Assembly: GCF_030733745.1 (NCBI RefSeq)
Contig: NZ_JASHIK010000008.1
Span: 141,334 to 205,333 of the forward strand
DNA from: Stappia sp. MMSF_3263
GTDB lineage: Bacteria; Pseudomonadota; Alphaproteobacteria; Rhizobiales; Stappiaceae
Direction: 5' to 3'
DNA length: 64,000 nucleotides
The notes under the pieces are model-generated. The model worked only from the letters and a program-made list of their open reading frames with translations, searched no databases and was not told the origin of the DNA. A program made the position numbers and the translations under genes. Below are positions 45,501 through 55,632 of the stretch, one piece after another. Each line of letters begins with the position of its first letter. Within the stretch, counting starts at the first letter, position 1.

Positions 45501-46451
45501 CTACCCGCCGAGCAATTCGCGCGGATCGAAGTTGATGATGACCTCGCGCCACGCGTCGTATTTCTCTGCCGGAAGCGAATAGGGCGCGCAGCGCAGCACA
45601 GCGCGACGCGCGCTTTCGGCCGCAATGCCGAAGGTCGGGTTGGCGCTCGAATTCATCACCTCGGGCCGCTGGTCGACCTCGCCTGCCGGCGTCAGGAACA
45701 CTTTCAGCCGCACGTTCAGGTCGCCGGCGCCGGCCGCGCCCGCCGGCGGGTTCCAGCAGCGCGAGATCTGACCGCGCAGGGCATCGAGTTCCGACTGGCT
45801 CATCGTCACGCCGCTCAGTCCCTGCCGCGACCCGAGCGAGGCGGGCGTGTCGGTTTCCGAGGTTGCGCCACCGGCCGGATCGACCTTGTTGAGCAGGGCC
45901 GCGATCTGGTTCGGGTTGAAATCGTCGCGCTTCGGCTCCTGCCGCGGCGGCGGCGTCGGCTTGGATCGCGGCCGCACCGATGGCGGTGGCGGCGCCTCCG
46001 CGACCTTCTTCTCCGGTTCGGGCGCAGGCGCAGGTTCCGGCTCCGCCTTGGGCGCCGGCTGTTCGGGAGCCGGCGGTTCCGGCGCGGGCGGCGTCGGCGC
46101 GGTCGGCGTCGGCGGTTCCGGCGGTGCAGGTGTTGGATCGGGCGTCGGGGCAGGGGGAGGCGTCGGCTCGGGCGTTGCCTGGCGCGGTTTGGCCGCGGTC
46201 TTCTCCGCCGGCTTTTCCTGCGGCTCGGGTTCCTTCACCGGCTTCTCGGACGGCTTGGTTGCCTCGACTTCCCGGACTTCGGCGGTCTTCTCGCCGATCC
46301 GCAACCGGGTCAGTTCCGAAATCGGCACGAGATCCACGGGCAGGCTGTCGACCGGCGGGATGTCGAACGGTTTCGCATCGGGGAAGGACACCACTCCCCA
46401 AAGCAGCACGACCAGATGGCCGGCAGTCGATGCGATCAGCCCGACGCGCAT
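45501..46451 (-). CDS. tolA: TolA-like protein of the Tol-Pal system
   Basis: Inner-membrane protein spanning the periplasm to couple the TolQR motor to TolB and Pal. The 316 residues start with one membrane helix (about 3-22, [21 protein letters not shown]), followed by a charged and then strongly Pro/Glu/Ala-rich rod (about 60-165, many EP, AP and TP repeats) and a C-terminal TonB/TolA-like domain ([41 protein letters not shown]). The rod is Pro-rich rather than the long Ala/Lys helix of E. coli. It starts 4 bases after tolR. Confidence 0.9.
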   Translation of the reverse strand: MRVGLIASTAGHLVVLLWGVVSFPDAKPFDIPPVDSLPVDLVPISELTRLRIGEKTAEVREVEATKPSEKPVKEPEPQEKPAEKTAAKPRQATPEPTPPPAPTPDPTPAPPEPPTPTAPTPPAPEPPAPEQPAPKAEPEPAPAPEPEKKVAEAPPPPSVRPRSKPTPPPRQEPKRDDFNPNQIAALLNKVDPAGGATSETDTPASLGSRQGLSGVTMSQSELDALRGQISRCWNPPAGAAGAGDLNVRLKVFLTPAGEVDQRPEVMNSSANPTFGIAAESARRAVLRCAPYSLPAEKYDAWREVIINFDPRELLGG

Positions 46452-46455
46452 GGGT

Positions 46456-46905
46456 TTACTGCTGCTCCTCGAGCGTCACGAGGCCGAGCCGCTTGTAGCC
46501 GGCCGCGTTGATGCGCCCCATCACCCGCATGATCGTTCCGTAATCCGCGTTCTCGTCACCGCGCACGAAGATGCGCTCCTCGTAGCCGTTGGCGGCAATG
46601 GCCTCCAGCTTCGGGATGACCTCCTCGGCGGCGATCTCCGTGTCCTGCATATAGATCCGCCCGTCGGCGGAGACGGAAATCGTGATCGGCTCGGTGGCGC
46701 CTTCCAGCGGCTTGGCCTGCGTTTCGGGCAGGTCGAGCGGCACGCCGACGGTGAGCAACGGCGCGGCCACCATGAAGATGATCAACAGCACCAGCATCAC
46801 GTCGACGAAGGGCGTGACGTTGATTTCGCTCATCGGCTGCTGACGCCGCCGGCGCCGGCGACGTCCGCTGTGCTGGGCGCCTGCGCCCCCGGCCTGCATG
46901 CCCAT
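46456..46905 (-). CDS. tolR: Tol-Pal motor subunit TolR
   Basis: ExbD/TolR-family subunit that, with TolQ, converts proton flow into movement of TolA. The 149 residues show a basic N-terminal tail (GRRRRRRRQQP), one membrane helix containing the proton-binding Asp (EINVTPFVDVMLVLLIIFMV) and a periplasmic domain ending GRINAAGYKRLGLVTLEEQ. ATG 46905 follows the tolQ stop by four bases with GAGGAG in the end of tolQ as ribosome binding site; longer in-frame extension overlaps tolQ and is rejected. Confidence 0.95.
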   Translation of the reverse strand: MGMQAGGAGAQHSGRRRRRRRQQPMSEINVTPFVDVMLVLLIIFMVAAPLLTVGVPLDLPETQAKPLEGATEPITISVSADGRIYMQDTEIAAEEVIPKLEAIAANGYEERIFVRGDENADYGTIMRVMGRINAAGYKRLGLVTLEEQQ

Positions 46906-46909
46906 CGGC

Positions 46910-47623
<714 letters not shown>

Positions 47624-47782
47624 CTAATTCTGGACCTCTTGCCCGATACCATTGGCGCACATGCCGGATCGGTTGCCGGTTGCCCGTATCGATCGGGCCA
47701 GTCGGTTTGTCCGCTGATCGACCGCCTCAATGACGAGCGATTTTGGCGAAACTGGGACTGTTTCCGCCGATAACCTGCGGCA

Positions 47783-47797
47783 TTAAGCCAGCGTTAA
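47783..47797 (-). promoter_or_regulatory. Perfect CtrA box (TTAA-N7-TTAA) upstream of tolQ
   Basis: TTAA-GCCAGCG-TTAA, exact match to the CtrA full site, in the 187-base gap between ybgC and tolQ. A further TTAAG word overlaps the ybgC stop at 47811. It is positioned to act on the tolQRAB unit. The match is seen; binding is inferred. Confidence 0.7.
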
Positions 47798-47810
47798 GGT
47801 TACTGCCGCG

Positions 47811-48323
47811 TTAAGACGCGCTCGTGTCGACCACGAGAAGCCGCGCGGCGAGCGCTTCGGGGAGCCGCCGGGGCCGACCGTCGGGCGAGATCACCGCGAC
47901 GGTGACGCGAGCGGTGAACAGCGCCGCGCCGCCACGCCGCACCTCCTGCGCCAGCACGATGCGCGCGCCGCGCGCCTCCTCCAGCCGCGTCGTCACTTCC
48001 AGCAGGTCGTCGATGCGGGCCGGAGCGAGAAAGTCGATCTCCATGCGCCGCACGGCGAACGCCAACGGATCGCCGTGCTCGCCCTCCTGCAGGGCGCGAT
48101 GATGAATGCCGCAAAGCCGCAGGAAATCGGAACGTCCGCGCTCGGCGAATTTCAGATAGGCGGCGTGATAGACGAGGCCGGTGAAATCGGTGTCCTCGTA
48201 ATAGACGCGCAGTGCCAGCACGTGCCGCCCGGCCTCCAGCCGGCCGGAAATGTCCGGCCAGTCTCTGCCTGGAAAGTCTCCGGCCGGCAAGGCACCGCCC
48301 CTTTCGTCAGGTGTCGTCGTCAT
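47811..48323 (-). CDS. ybgC: Acyl-CoA thioesterase YbgC
   Basis: Hot-dog-fold thioesterase of the YbgC/4HBT family, often first in the tol-pal cluster and in E. coli associated with phospholipid synthesis enzymes. The 170 residues include the active-site segment [31 protein letters not shown] with the catalytic Asp, and a central helix followed by beta strands ([48 protein letters not shown]). The N-terminal 35 residues are an extension beyond the core. It overlaps ruvB by 17 bases, so it is probably cotranscribed with ruvCAB. Confidence 0.92.
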   Translation of the reverse strand: MTTTPDERGGALPAGDFPGRDWPDISGRLEAGRHVLALRVYYEDTDFTGLVYHAAYLKFAERGRSDFLRLCGIHHRALQEGEHGDPLAFAVRRMEIDFLAPARIDDLLEVTTRLEEARGARIVLAQEVRRGGAALFTARVTVAVISPDGRPRRLPEALAARLLVVDTSAS

Positions 48324-49356
48324 CGGTGAACAGTCCCATCTGCGGCATGGTCTCGCCCCCCGGCACGGCCAGTCCCAGATGCCGGAACGCCTGCGGCGTC
48401 AGGATCCGCCCGCGCGGCGTGCGCTGGATATAGCCCTGCTGGATCAGGTAGGGCTCGACGATCTCCTCGATCGCATCGCGCGGCTCCGACAGCGCGGCTG
48501 CGATCGTCTCGATGCCGACCGGCCCGCCGCCGAACTTCAGCGCGATCTGGTTGAGGTAGCGGCGGTCGAGCTGGTCGAGGCCGGCGCTGTCCACCTCCAG
48601 CTGGGTCAGCGCCTTGTCGGCGATCCCCGCGTCGACCTTCTCCTGTCCCGCAACGACGGCGAAATCCCGCACCCGGCGCAGCAGCCGGCCGGCAATGCGG
48701 GGCGTGCCGCGGGCGCGCCGGGCGATCTCCCGCGCCCCGTCTTCGCTCATGCCGAGCCCCAGGATCCGCGCCCCCCGCGTGACGATCAGTTCCAGTTCCT
48801 CGGCCGTGTAGAACTGCAGCCGCACCGGAATGCCGAACCGGTCGCGAAGGGGCGTCGTCAGAAGGCCGATACGGGTCGTCGCGGCAACCAGCGTGAACCG
48901 CGCCAGATCGATCTTCACCGATCGTGCCGCCGGACCCTCGCCGATGATCAGGTCGAGCTGGAAATCCTCCATCGCCGGATAGAGGACCTCCTCCACCGCC
49001 GGGCTGAGCCGGTGAATCTCGTCGATGAAGAGCACATCGCGGTCTTCCAGGTTGGTCAGGAGGGCCGCAAGATCGCCCGCCTTGGCGATGACCGGACCGG
49101 AGGTGGCGCGGAAGTTGACGCCGAGTTCGCGCGCCATGATCTGGGCGAGCGTCGTCTTGCCGAGGCCCGGCGGCCCGACGAAAAGCACGTGGTCGAGCGC
49201 CTCGCCGCGCGCCTTGGCGGCACCGATGAACACTTTCAGGTTGGCACGCGCCTGCGCCTGTCCGACGAAATCGTCGAGCACCTGGGGGCGCATCGTCGTG
49301 TCGATCTCGTCGCCGCGCACTTCCGGCGTGACGAGGCGGTCCCCGTCCTCGCTCAT
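48307..49356 (-). CDS. ruvB: Holliday junction DNA helicase RuvB
   Basis: AAA+ motor that drives branch migration at Holliday junctions with RuvA. It has 349 residues, standard length. Seen: [22 protein letters not shown], Walker [16 protein letters not shown], Walker [26 protein letters not shown], sensor 1 [20 protein letters not shown] and the C-terminal winged-helix domain with [16 protein letters not shown]. It overlaps ruvA by four bases and is downstream of ruvC and ruvA on the minus strand. Confidence 0.97.
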   Translation of the reverse strand: MSEDGDRLVTPEVRGDEIDTTMRPQVLDDFVGQAQARANLKVFIGAAKARGEALDHVLFVGPPGLGKTTLAQIMARELGVNFRATSGPVIAKAGDLAALLTNLEDRDVLFIDEIHRLSPAVEEVLYPAMEDFQLDLIIGEGPAARSVKIDLARFTLVAATTRIGLLTTPLRDRFGIPVRLQFYTAEELELIVTRGARILGLGMSEDGAREIARRARGTPRIAGRLLRRVRDFAVVAGQEKVDAGIADKALTQLEVDSAGLDQLDRRYLNQIALKFGGGPVGIETIAAALSEPRDAIEEIVEPYLIQQGYIQRTPRGRILTPQAFRHLGLAVPGGETMPQMGLFTDDDDT

Positions 49357-49967
49357 TTCGACAATTCCTTGAGCCCGAGCCGGATCAGCGTCGAGGCCTC
49401 GGCCTCCTCGCCGGCGCTCTTCACGGCGGCGGAGACCGCGGCACTGGCCTGTGCCGGCTGGTAGCCGAGGTTGACCAGCGCGGAGACGGCATCACCGACG
49501 GCCGTCGGAACCGCCGCCTTCGCCTGCTGCGCGGCGGAGATCGTGCCCGTGTCGACGCTGGCAAAGGCCGGCGCCTTGCTCTTCAACTCCGTGACGATGC
49601 GTTCGGCCACGCGCTTGCCGATGCCCGGCGCCCGGGCGATCTGGGCCGTGTCGCCCAGCGCGATCGCATTGGCGATCTCCGACGCCCTCATCACCCCGAG
49701 GGCCGCAAGCGCCACCTTGGCGCCGACGCCCTGCACCGTCATCAGCAGCTGGAACCAGGCCTTGTCGGCGCGCGAGCTGAAGCCATAGAGGCGGATCATG
49801 TCCTCGCGCACCATGGTCTCGATATGCAATTCCGCTGCCTCCCCGGGAGAGGGCAGTGACTGCAGCACCCGCACCGGCGCATAGACGAGATAGCCGACAC
49901 CGCCGACATCCAGGATCAGGTGATCGTCGCCGATCTCGTCGACCCGGCCCTTCAGCTTTCCGATCAT
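49353..49967 (-). CDS. ruvA: Holliday junction DNA helicase RuvA
   Basis: Tetrameric junction-binding protein; 204 residues. The N-terminal OB domain ([28 protein letters not shown]) is followed by two helix-hairpin-helix motifs ([40 protein letters not shown]) and a C-terminal RuvB-contacting domain ([20 protein letters not shown]). ATG 49967 gives the standard MIGKLKG start; a Met three codons earlier is the alternative. It lies 31 bases after ruvC. Confidence 0.96.
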   Translation of the reverse strand: MIGKLKGRVDEIGDDHLILDVGGVGYLVYAPVRVLQSLPSPGEAAELHIETMVREDMIRLYGFSSRADKAWFQLLMTVQGVGAKVALAALGVMRASEIANAIALGDTAQIARAPGIGKRVAERIVTELKSKAPAFASVDTGTISAAQQAKAAVPTAVGDAVSALVNLGYQPAQASAAVSAAVKSAGEEAEASTLIRLGLKELSK

Positions 49968-49998
49968 GTGCGGCACCCGCTCCCGAGGAACTCCATCG

Positions 49999-50517
49999 TC
50001 ATTTCGCCAGCTTCTCCGCGATGCGCGCCGCTGCCGGGGTCACCCGGTGCTGCGCGTGGCAAATGGCAATGGCGAGCGCATCCGCCGCATCGTCCGAGTT
50101 GAACGTCGCCTTCGGCATCAGCACCTTCACCATCATGCGGATCTGTTCTTTCTCGGCATGACCCGTGCCGACCACCGTCTTCTTGACGAGGTTGGGTGCG
50201 TATTCGGCAACCCCGAGCCCGTTCAGGGCCGGCACGAGAAGCGCTATGCCTCGCGCCTGGCCGAGTTTCAGCGTCGCGCCGGCGTCCTTGTTGACGAAGG
50301 TCAATTCCACCGCCGCCTCGTCGGGCGCCTGCCGTGCCAGCACCTCCTGCAAGCCGTCATGCAGCTGCCGCAACCGGGCCGAGAGTTCCAGGCGATTGTC
50401 GGAGACCACCGTCCCGCTCGCCACGAAACCCATGCGGTTGCCCTCGACCACGATCACACCCCAGCCGGTGCGCCGAAGTCCGGGATCGATGCCGAGGATG
50501 CGAATCGCCGTTGCCAT
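49999..50517 (-). CDS. ruvC: Holliday junction resolvase RuvC
   Basis: Endonuclease that resolves Holliday junctions; 172 residues. Catalytic acidic residues are visible: D11 ([14 protein letters not shown]), the Glu in [23 protein letters not shown], and the C-terminal pair in [21 protein letters not shown] 50517 is chosen because the family begins directly at this beta strand; open frame upstream has no similarity. It is the first gene of ruvCAB-ybgC. Confidence 0.96.
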   Translation of the reverse strand: MATAIRILGIDPGLRRTGWGVIVVEGNRMGFVASGTVVSDNRLELSARLRQLHDGLQEVLARQAPDEAAVELTFVNKDAGATLKLGQARGIALLVPALNGLGVAEYAPNLVKKTVVGTGHAEKEQIRMMVKVLMPKATFNSDDAADALAIAICHAQHRVTPAAARIAEKLAK

Positions 50518-50716
50518 GGAACAAATCGGTAACGCCATTCGCGCGTCCTGACCAGCAGCGACATCGCCGGCGGGAGATCCAGGCCCCGATCCCGCCCGGG
50601 AACAGCCGTTTCGCGGGAGGCCACGCGCTTGCCTTTTCCTCGCCGGGGTGCAAGCTGGACACGACCCGCGCGGCGAAGCGGCCGGGCGCCCGCCACCAGT
50701 CCGGTTACGATTGCCC

Positions 50717-51493
50717 ATGCCCCAGTTTCTTGCCGACCTTGCGGCTCGCCTTCCGGACACGCCGAGCCTCGTTCTGCTCGCCGCCGCGATTGTCATCGCC
50801 GGTCTGGTGCGCGGATTTTCCGGGTTCGGGGCGGCGATGATCTTCATGCCGGTCGCCTCGACCCTGATCGAGCCGCGCGCGGCGGCCGCCGGCTTCCTGG
50901 TGCTCGACGCCCTCGTCACCCTGCCGCTTGTCGCAGGGGCGCTACGCCGCTGTGACTGGTCGACCGTGTTGCCGGTCAGCCTCGCGGCGGTGGCGGTCGT
51001 GCCCCTCGGCGCGGCGATCCTTGCCACTGCCGACACGGAGGCGCTCAGATGGGGGCTCTCGACGATCGTGCTGGCGGCCGTCGCGCTGCTGCTGCTCGGC
51101 TGGCGTTACCAGGGCCGACCGCGGCTTGCCGCCTCGCTCGGTGTGGGCGCTGCCGCCGGACTGCTGTCCGGTGTGTCCCAGGTCGCCGGCCCCCCTGTGG
51201 TGGTGTTCTGGGCCGCCGGTCCCAACGAACCGGCGACGATCCGCGCCAATCTGATCACGTTTTTCGCCATCGCCAGCCTGGCCGCCTTCGCCGCCTTCTA
51301 TTTCAACGGTTTCTACAATCTTGGCGTTGTCGCGCTGACGCTGGCGCTGGCCCCGGTCTACGGGCTGGGCATTCTTTCCGGAGCGCGGCTGTTCGGCACC
51401 GCGGCGCCGGCCGTCTACCGGCCGGTCGCCTACGGCATCATCCTGTTCGCCGCAATTTCCAGCCTTCCCGCGCTCGACGCATGGCTGCGGTGA
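50717..51493 (+). CDS. TauE/SafE-family membrane permease
   Basis: Polytopic inner-membrane protein of 258 residues with about eight helices in two inverted halves. The first half has [32 protein letters not shown], a TauE signature with conserved G-F-G; the second has [27 protein letters not shown]. Family members export sulfonates or sulfur compounds or import sulfoacetate; the substrate here is unknown. It is the only plus-strand gene between ruvC and tkt, flanked by divergent ruvC and convergent yebC. ATG 50717 was chosen over 50648 since the extension is basic and GC-rich spacer. Confidence 0.82.
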   Translation: MPQFLADLAARLPDTPSLVLLAAAIVIAGLVRGFSGFGAAMIFMPVASTLIEPRAAAAGFLVLDALVTLPLVAGALRRCDWSTVLPVSLAAVAVVPLGAAILATADTEALRWGLSTIVLAAVALLLLGWRYQGRPRLAASLGVGAAAGLLSGVSQVAGPPVVVFWAAGPNEPATIRANLITFFAIASLAAFAAFYFNGFYNLGVVALTLALAPVYGLGILSGARLFGTAAPAVYRPVAYGIILFAAISSLPALDAWLR

Positions 51494-51505
51494 AAGTGCA
51501 CCTGC

Positions 51506-52255
51506 TCAGGCGGCCGTCAGGCTCGCCAGGGTCTCCTCGTCGACATCGAAGTTCGAGTAGACGTTCTGCACATCGTCGTCGTCCTCAAGCAGGCCGATGA
51601 GCTTCAGCATGGTCTGCGCCTTGTCGGCATCGACCGGGGTGAGCGTCTGCGGCTTCCAGATCGTCTTGACCGTCTCGGCCTCGCCGAGCGAGGCTTCCAG
51701 CGCCTTGGAAACGTCGCCAAGGTCCTCGAAGGCGCAGGTCACGACATGCGAGGTCTCGTCGGACTGGACGTCTTCCGCGCCCGCCTCGATCGCCGCCTCC
51801 AGAATCGCGTCGGCGCTGCCGGCCGCTGCCGGATAGACGATCTCGCCGACCCGGTCGAACATGAAGGCGACCGACCCGGTCTCGCCCATCGACCCGCCGC
51901 ACTTGGAGAAATAGGAGCGCACGTTCGAGGCCGAGCGGTTGCGGTTGTCGGTCAGGATCTCGACGATCACCGCAACGCCGGCCGGGCCGTAGCCCTCGTA
52001 GCGCAGCTCCTCGTAATTGTCGCCCTCGCCCGCCTGCGACTTGTTGATCGCCCGCTGGATGTTGTCCTTGGGCATCGACTGCGCCTTGGCGTTCTGCACG
52101 GCAAGGCGCAGTCGCGGGTTGGCGTTGATGTCCGGTCCGCCCATCTTCGCCGCGACGGTGATCTCCTTCGACAGCTTGGAGAAGATCTTCGAGCGCACCG
52201 CGTCCTGGCGGCCCTTGCGGTGCATGATGTTCTTGAATTGGGAATGTCCGGCCAT
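51506..52255 (-). CDS. yebC: YebC/TACO1-family translation or transcription factor
   Basis: Conserved YebC/PmpR protein of 249 residues. Starts [40 protein letters not shown], followed by [57 protein letters not shown] and [12 protein letters not shown], all diagnostic. Members act as translational activators at proline-rich stretches or as DNA-binding regulators; assignment between these is not possible by sequence. ATG 52255 has AGGAAG upstream. It ends 12 bases after the convergent permease stop. Confidence 0.95.
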   Translation of the reverse strand: MAGHSQFKNIMHRKGRQDAVRSKIFSKLSKEITVAAKMGGPDINANPRLRLAVQNAKAQSMPKDNIQRAINKSQAGEGDNYEELRYEGYGPAGVAVIVEILTDNRNRSASNVRSYFSKCGGSMGETGSVAFMFDRVGEIVYPAAAGSADAILEAAIEAGAEDVQSDETSHVVTCAFEDLGDVSKALEASLGEAETVKTIWKPQTLTPVDADKAQTMLKLIGLLEDDDDVQNVYSNFDVDEETLASLTAA

Positions 52256-52586
52256 GTCGCTTCCTGGTTCGTGCTCGGGAACGCGGGCGGCATCGGCCGG
52301 ACTTGCGCCGGCCGGACGCGGCATCCAGGCGCGTTCCTCCTGGAGTGGATCGCGGATCAGCGGGCACCCGACCGAATGCCGCGAAACTGATCCAGTTCAA
52401 AACTGCGGAACACCCTGGCCCGGCAAGGCCGGCGCCTGATGTCCCTGCGGGCGGGAACGGCCGGGGCCGTTGGCGCGCGCCCTGTCCTGCCTGCAATCGT
52501 TCAAGATCGGCGCGTTATAGGCTCGGGCCTTTCGAAAATCCAGCGTTGGCGTGCAAGCCGCGCCGCCGCCCGCGGGATCGCGCCGT
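52256..52586. other. Gene-free stretch upstream of yebC
   Basis: About 330 bases between the phosphoesterase stop and the yebC start, both on the minus strand, so it should hold the yebC promoter. A TATAAC word near 52517 could be a -10, but I see no convincing -35 partner. No RNA motif, repeat or coding frame stands out. Confidence 0.5.
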
Positions 52587-53414
52587 TCAGCTCTCGCCCC
52601 AGCTGGAGGGAAGGACCTGCGACAGGCGGCCGCCGATCCGCAACGGCTCGATGGCAAGGGCAAGACCCGTCGTCTCGTCGACCTCGACCGCAACCCCGCA
52701 CACGCTCGCCTCGCCCGAGGCCGGCGTGAACCGGCCGGAGGGGATCTTGCGCAGGAAACGCGATATCGGCTCGTCCTTTTCCATGCCGAGCACGGAATCA
52801 TAATCGCCGCACATGCCGGCATCGCTCATATAGGCCGTGCCCCCCGGCAGGATCTGGTGATCGGCCGTCGGCACATGCGTATGGGTGCCCACGACCAGGC
52901 TTGCGCGCCCGTCGGCAAAGTGGCCCATCGCCTGCTTCTCGCTGGTCGCCTCGGCATGCATGTCGATGACGATGGCATCGGCGACCCGGCCGAGCGGCGT
53001 CGCCTCCAGCACCCGGTCGACGGCGGTGAAGGGATCGTCGAGACTGTCCATGAAGACACGCCCCATGACATTCATCACCAGGATCCGCGCGCCGTTGCGG
53101 GCCGTGAAAAGGTTGGCGCCACGTCCCGGCGCCCCTGGCGGAAAATTGAGGGGTCGCAGCAGCCGGTCCTGGCGCTCGATATAGACAAGCGTGTCGCGCT
53201 GGTCCCACACATGGTTGCCGGTCGTCACCACATCGGCACCCGCGTCAAGCACGTCCTGCAGGATCTCCTCGGTGATGCCGAACCCTGCGGCGGCGTTTTC
53301 CCCGTTGACGATCACGAAGTCGATACCGTGCCGGTCGACAAGCCGCGGCAGCGCGTCGATCGCCGCCTGCCGCCCGCTGCGCCCGACAAGGTCTCCCAGA
53401 AACAACAACCGCAT
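52587..53414 (-). CDS. YmdB-type metallophosphoesterase (TIGR00282 family)
   Basis: Cytoplasmic calcineurin-like phosphoesterase of 275 residues. In Bacillus YmdB hydrolyses 2',3'-cyclic nucleotides and affects RNA turnover and biofilm choice. Metal-binding motifs: FLGDLVGRSGRQA, IVNGENAAAGFGITEEI, VVTTGNHVWDQRD and the VVGTHTHVPTADHQILPGGTAYMSDAGMCG block near 180-210. ATG 53414 starts the first beta strand MRLLFLGDLVG; a TTG 14 codons earlier is unlikely. It directly follows fau (stop at 53417). Confidence 0.92.
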   Translation of the reverse strand: MRLLFLGDLVGRSGRQAAIDALPRLVDRHGIDFVIVNGENAAAGFGITEEILQDVLDAGADVVTTGNHVWDQRDTLVYIERQDRLLRPLNFPPGAPGRGANLFTARNGARILVMNVMGRVFMDSLDDPFTAVDRVLEATPLGRVADAIVIDMHAEATSEKQAMGHFADGRASLVVGTHTHVPTADHQILPGGTAYMSDAGMCGDYDSVLGMEKDEPISRFLRKIPSGRFTPASGEASVCGVAVEVDETTGLALAIEPLRIGGRLSQVLPSSWGES

Positions 53415-53416
53415 GC

Positions 53417-54061
53417 TCAGCCATTCTCCGTGATGTCGATGAAACCCGTCTCGCAAAGGATCCGCTGCAGGCGGCGGTCATGCGCCTCCTCGGGCACCTC
53501 CTCCACCTGCTGGACCGAAAAGGCGATGCCGACCGTCATCGGCGGCGCGCCGCGGCGTGCCCCGATCGCGGCGATCGCCCGGTCGTAATAGCCCCGGCCG
53601 TAGCCGATCCGGGCCCCGCGCGTGTCGAAGGCGGCAAGCGGCACCAGCATGCAGTCGGGCACCAGTTCCTCCGCATCCGCCGGCGGCTCGACCGTGCCGA
53701 ATCCGGCTCGCACCAGCTCGCTCTCGCGGGTCAGCCGCCGGAACACCAGATCGCCGCCGACGATCGCCGGCAGGCAGAGCGGGTGGCCGCGCACCCGGAG
53801 CGCATCCATCAGCGGGCGCGGATCGATCTCGTCGCGGATCGGCCAGAAGCCGGAAACAACGGACCCGGCAGGAAAGTCGAGTGCATCGACCGCCTCCGCC
53901 AGGCCAAGACCCGCCTCGATCCGCGCCAGTGGCGGTAACTGTCCCCGCCGGCCGAGCGCCAGCTTGCGGCACGCGGCCTTCGCCAGCGTCACGGTCGAGG
54001 GGTCCCCGGCCCTGATGGCCGATACGCTGGAGCCGGTCGGGAAACGGTCGGGGGCGGTCAT
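53417..54061 (-). CDS. fau: 5-formyltetrahydrofolate cyclo-ligase
   Basis: Converts 5-formyl-THF to 5,10-methenyl-THF with ATP, recycling a folate storage form. The 214 residues include the substrate and ATP segments VVSGFWPIRDEIDPRPLMDAL, PDCMLVPLAAFDTRGARIGYGRGYYDRAI and a C-terminal FSVQQVEEVPEEAHDRRLQRILCETG. ATG 54061 has GGAG upstream. It lies immediately downstream of 6S RNA, the same zapA-ssrS-fau order seen in E. coli. Confidence 0.93.
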   Translation of the reverse strand: MTAPDRFPTGSSVSAIRAGDPSTVTLAKAACRKLALGRRGQLPPLARIEAGLGLAEAVDALDFPAGSVVSGFWPIRDEIDPRPLMDALRVRGHPLCLPAIVGGDLVFRRLTRESELVRAGFGTVEPPADAEELVPDCMLVPLAAFDTRGARIGYGRGYYDRAIAAIGARRGAPPMTVGIAFSVQQVEEVPEEAHDRRLQRILCETGFIDITENG

Positions 54062-54223
54062 GCGGCGCGCTCCGTGGAAGATCGGCAGGGAAACGGCGGG
54101 CGCGGGAGAGACGGCAATCGCCCGGCGCGCGGCTTGCGCGGACGGACCCCGGAAACGGGAGCCGCCGCATCGCACCGATGGAAGGGGGAGGTCATGACGT
54201 GGCCGCCTCGGCCGTTGGAGTTT

Positions 54224-54386
54224 GCAATCCCGGGAAACCTACTAAGTAGGTGGGCGCCGTGTCTCCCGGCCCACGGGCCGGGAAAGGAACAGCTCCCTAG
54301 GGATGCGTAAGGCCCCGGGGATATGTCTCCGGACGAACCGCGCAGCCACGCCGATACCGATATAGGGATGGTTCGCCCCGATTGAC
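54224..54386 (-). ncRNA. ssrS: 6S RNA
   Basis: Regulatory RNA that mimics an open promoter and binds sigma-70 RNA polymerase in stationary phase. Supported by position between zapA and fau, by a length of about 160, and by structure: 5' segment CAATC-GGGG-C-GAACC (54384-54370) pairs with 3' segment GGTTT-CCC-GGGATTG (54239-54225) as closing stem. The central part contains GTCCGGAGACA, GGGGCCTTACGCATCCC, a GGCCC-GTG-GGGCC-type apical hairpin and CACGGCGCC, recalling the 3' half of E. coli 6S (GTCCG, GCCTTA, GCGGCGGC). Exact ends are estimated from pairing. Confidence 0.85.
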
Positions 54387-54457
54387 AACACACGTTTTCG
54401 CATGCCGGCTTCGCGCCGGTCACGCGGCAGCCGTCGCGCCCGGCATGCAAAGCCGTT

Positions 54458-54835
54458 TCAGGCATCGGCCGGTCGCATCGACTGGGCAAGACTGTCGGCC
54501 AGCGCCTCGACCCGCTCCGCCGCGGTGACGATCTTTTCAGCGATAGCCGCATCGCCGCGCGCGTTGCGCTCGAGCGCCGCCCTTCGGGCTTCGCGCAGGC
54601 TTTCCACCTCGTCCTGCAGCGCCGCAAGGCGCCGCTCGCGCTCCGCCAGTTCGTCGGTCACCATGATGCCGGCCATCACGGTCAGCCGCAAATCGCCGAT
54701 CTCGCCGAAACTGCCGCGCAGGCTGTCGATGGCACTGTCGAAGCGCCGGGCGAGCGCGGTCAGCCGCTCCTCTTCCCCGTCGTCGCATGCCATCCGGAAA
54801 CTGCGCCCGTTGATCGTGACGATAATCTGCGCCAT
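54458..54835 (-). CDS. zapA: Cell division protein ZapA
   Basis: FtsZ-ring stabiliser that cross-links protofilaments; 125 residues. An N-terminal globular part ([37 protein letters not shown]) is followed by a long helix ([45 protein letters not shown]) and a C-terminal coil, typical of ZapA. It follows a DUF4164 gene by 23 bases and precedes 6S RNA, with which it may share a transcript. Confidence 0.93.
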   Translation of the reverse strand: MAQIIVTINGRSFRMACDDGEEERLTALARRFDSAIDSLRGSFGEIGDLRLTVMAGIMVTDELAERERRLAALQDEVESLREARRAALERNARGDAAIAEKIVTAAERVEALADSLAQSMRPADA

Positions 54836-54858
54836 TGCCGCGTTCCTCTCGCCCGCCC

Positions 54859-55197
54859 TTACCCGCCGTGGGTTTCAAGAACGGAACGGATCGATTCCAT
54901 TGCCGAGACCAGACGCCGGGAGACCTCCCGGTTGGCATCTTCCAGGCGGGCGACGCGCGTTTCCGCCGTGTCGAGCGTTGCCGCCAGCGACGAGCGATCC
55001 TCGCCGAGCCGCTGCAGCTCGTCCTGCAGTCCGTTCAAGGACATGTCCGCCTCGAGCCGGCGCTGGACGGCGGCGTCGAGCCGGTTCACCGCGCGCGCCA
55101 GCCGGTCCAGCCCCGCCTCGACACTGTGGCCGGGCGAAACGGACGATCCCGAAAGACGGTGCTCGCCATCCGCCGTCATGCCCGATGTGTCGTCCAT
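54859..55197 (-). CDS. DUF4164-family coiled-coil protein
   Basis: Small acidic protein of 112 residues that is nearly all coiled coil from about residue 27 ([73 protein letters not shown]). The size, pattern and position directly upstream of zapA match the DUF4164 family, a conserved neighbour in Rhizobiales with no established function; a division-related role is inferred from context only. Confidence 0.8.
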   Translation of the reverse strand: MDDTSGMTADGEHRLSGSSVSPGHSVEAGLDRLARAVNRLDAAVQRRLEADMSLNGLQDELQRLGEDRSSLAATLDTAETRVARLEDANREVSRRLVSAMESIRSVLETHGG

Positions 55198-55632
55198 CGC
55201 GATCCCCGGTTGCCGCCAACTGCGTGCCTTGCTTTAAGGACGCGCGCGAAGCGCTTGTTAAAAGCCGCTATAGCATTCCTTTGTCCGCGATGCGAGATCG
55301 GCCGGCCGCCGGATGCATCTTCGCGGACAAGCGCGCGCAACCGGCAAGGCTGCGCATTCCTGCCATCCGCTTTGTTGACTCGCCCAAGGTTCCTGATATT
55401 TGTCGGGCCGCCTCGGCGGGGGTCCGGCGGCGGCCGGTCCCGGCCACCGAAAAACCGACATTGCCGGCGGCCCAGCGCCCCGGCCCGCGACCGGATATCC
55501 GGCGCGGCACCCGCCTCTCCCGGGTACAGCCGGGGACGCGGCACGGGGCGATCCAGCGGGGCGGCCGAAGGGCCGCCCGTATCAAGGACTTACATGCCCT
55601 TGCGGGCCGCCGACAGGGACGAACGGAACCAG
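55198..55632. promoter_or_regulatory. Divergent DUF4164-zapA / tkt intergenic region
   Basis: A 435-base gene-free stretch. A plausible plus-strand promoter for tkt has TTGACT at 55375 and, 16 bases on, TATTTG. A GGGCGGCC-GAAG-GGCCGCCC hairpin (about 55559-55578) lies in the tkt leader. I recognise no riboswitch. The open frame that runs through from the left into tkt has no protein similarity before the tkt start. Confidence 0.45.

Noticed and set aside
45960..46200. Repeat array of Pro/Ala/Glu codons
   Set aside because: It is the periplasmic rod of TolA; the low complexity is explained by the protein, not by a DNA repeat element.
54235..54250. CCTAC-TTA-GTAGG followed by TTT as an intrinsic terminator
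   Set aside because: A 5-bp stem with three T residues is too weak, and the bases take part in the 3' side of the 6S structure.
54359..54388. TTGTCA-N18-TATATC as the 6S RNA promoter
   Set aside because: It would start the RNA inside its own closing stem; pairing places the 5' end near 54386, so these words are within the RNA.
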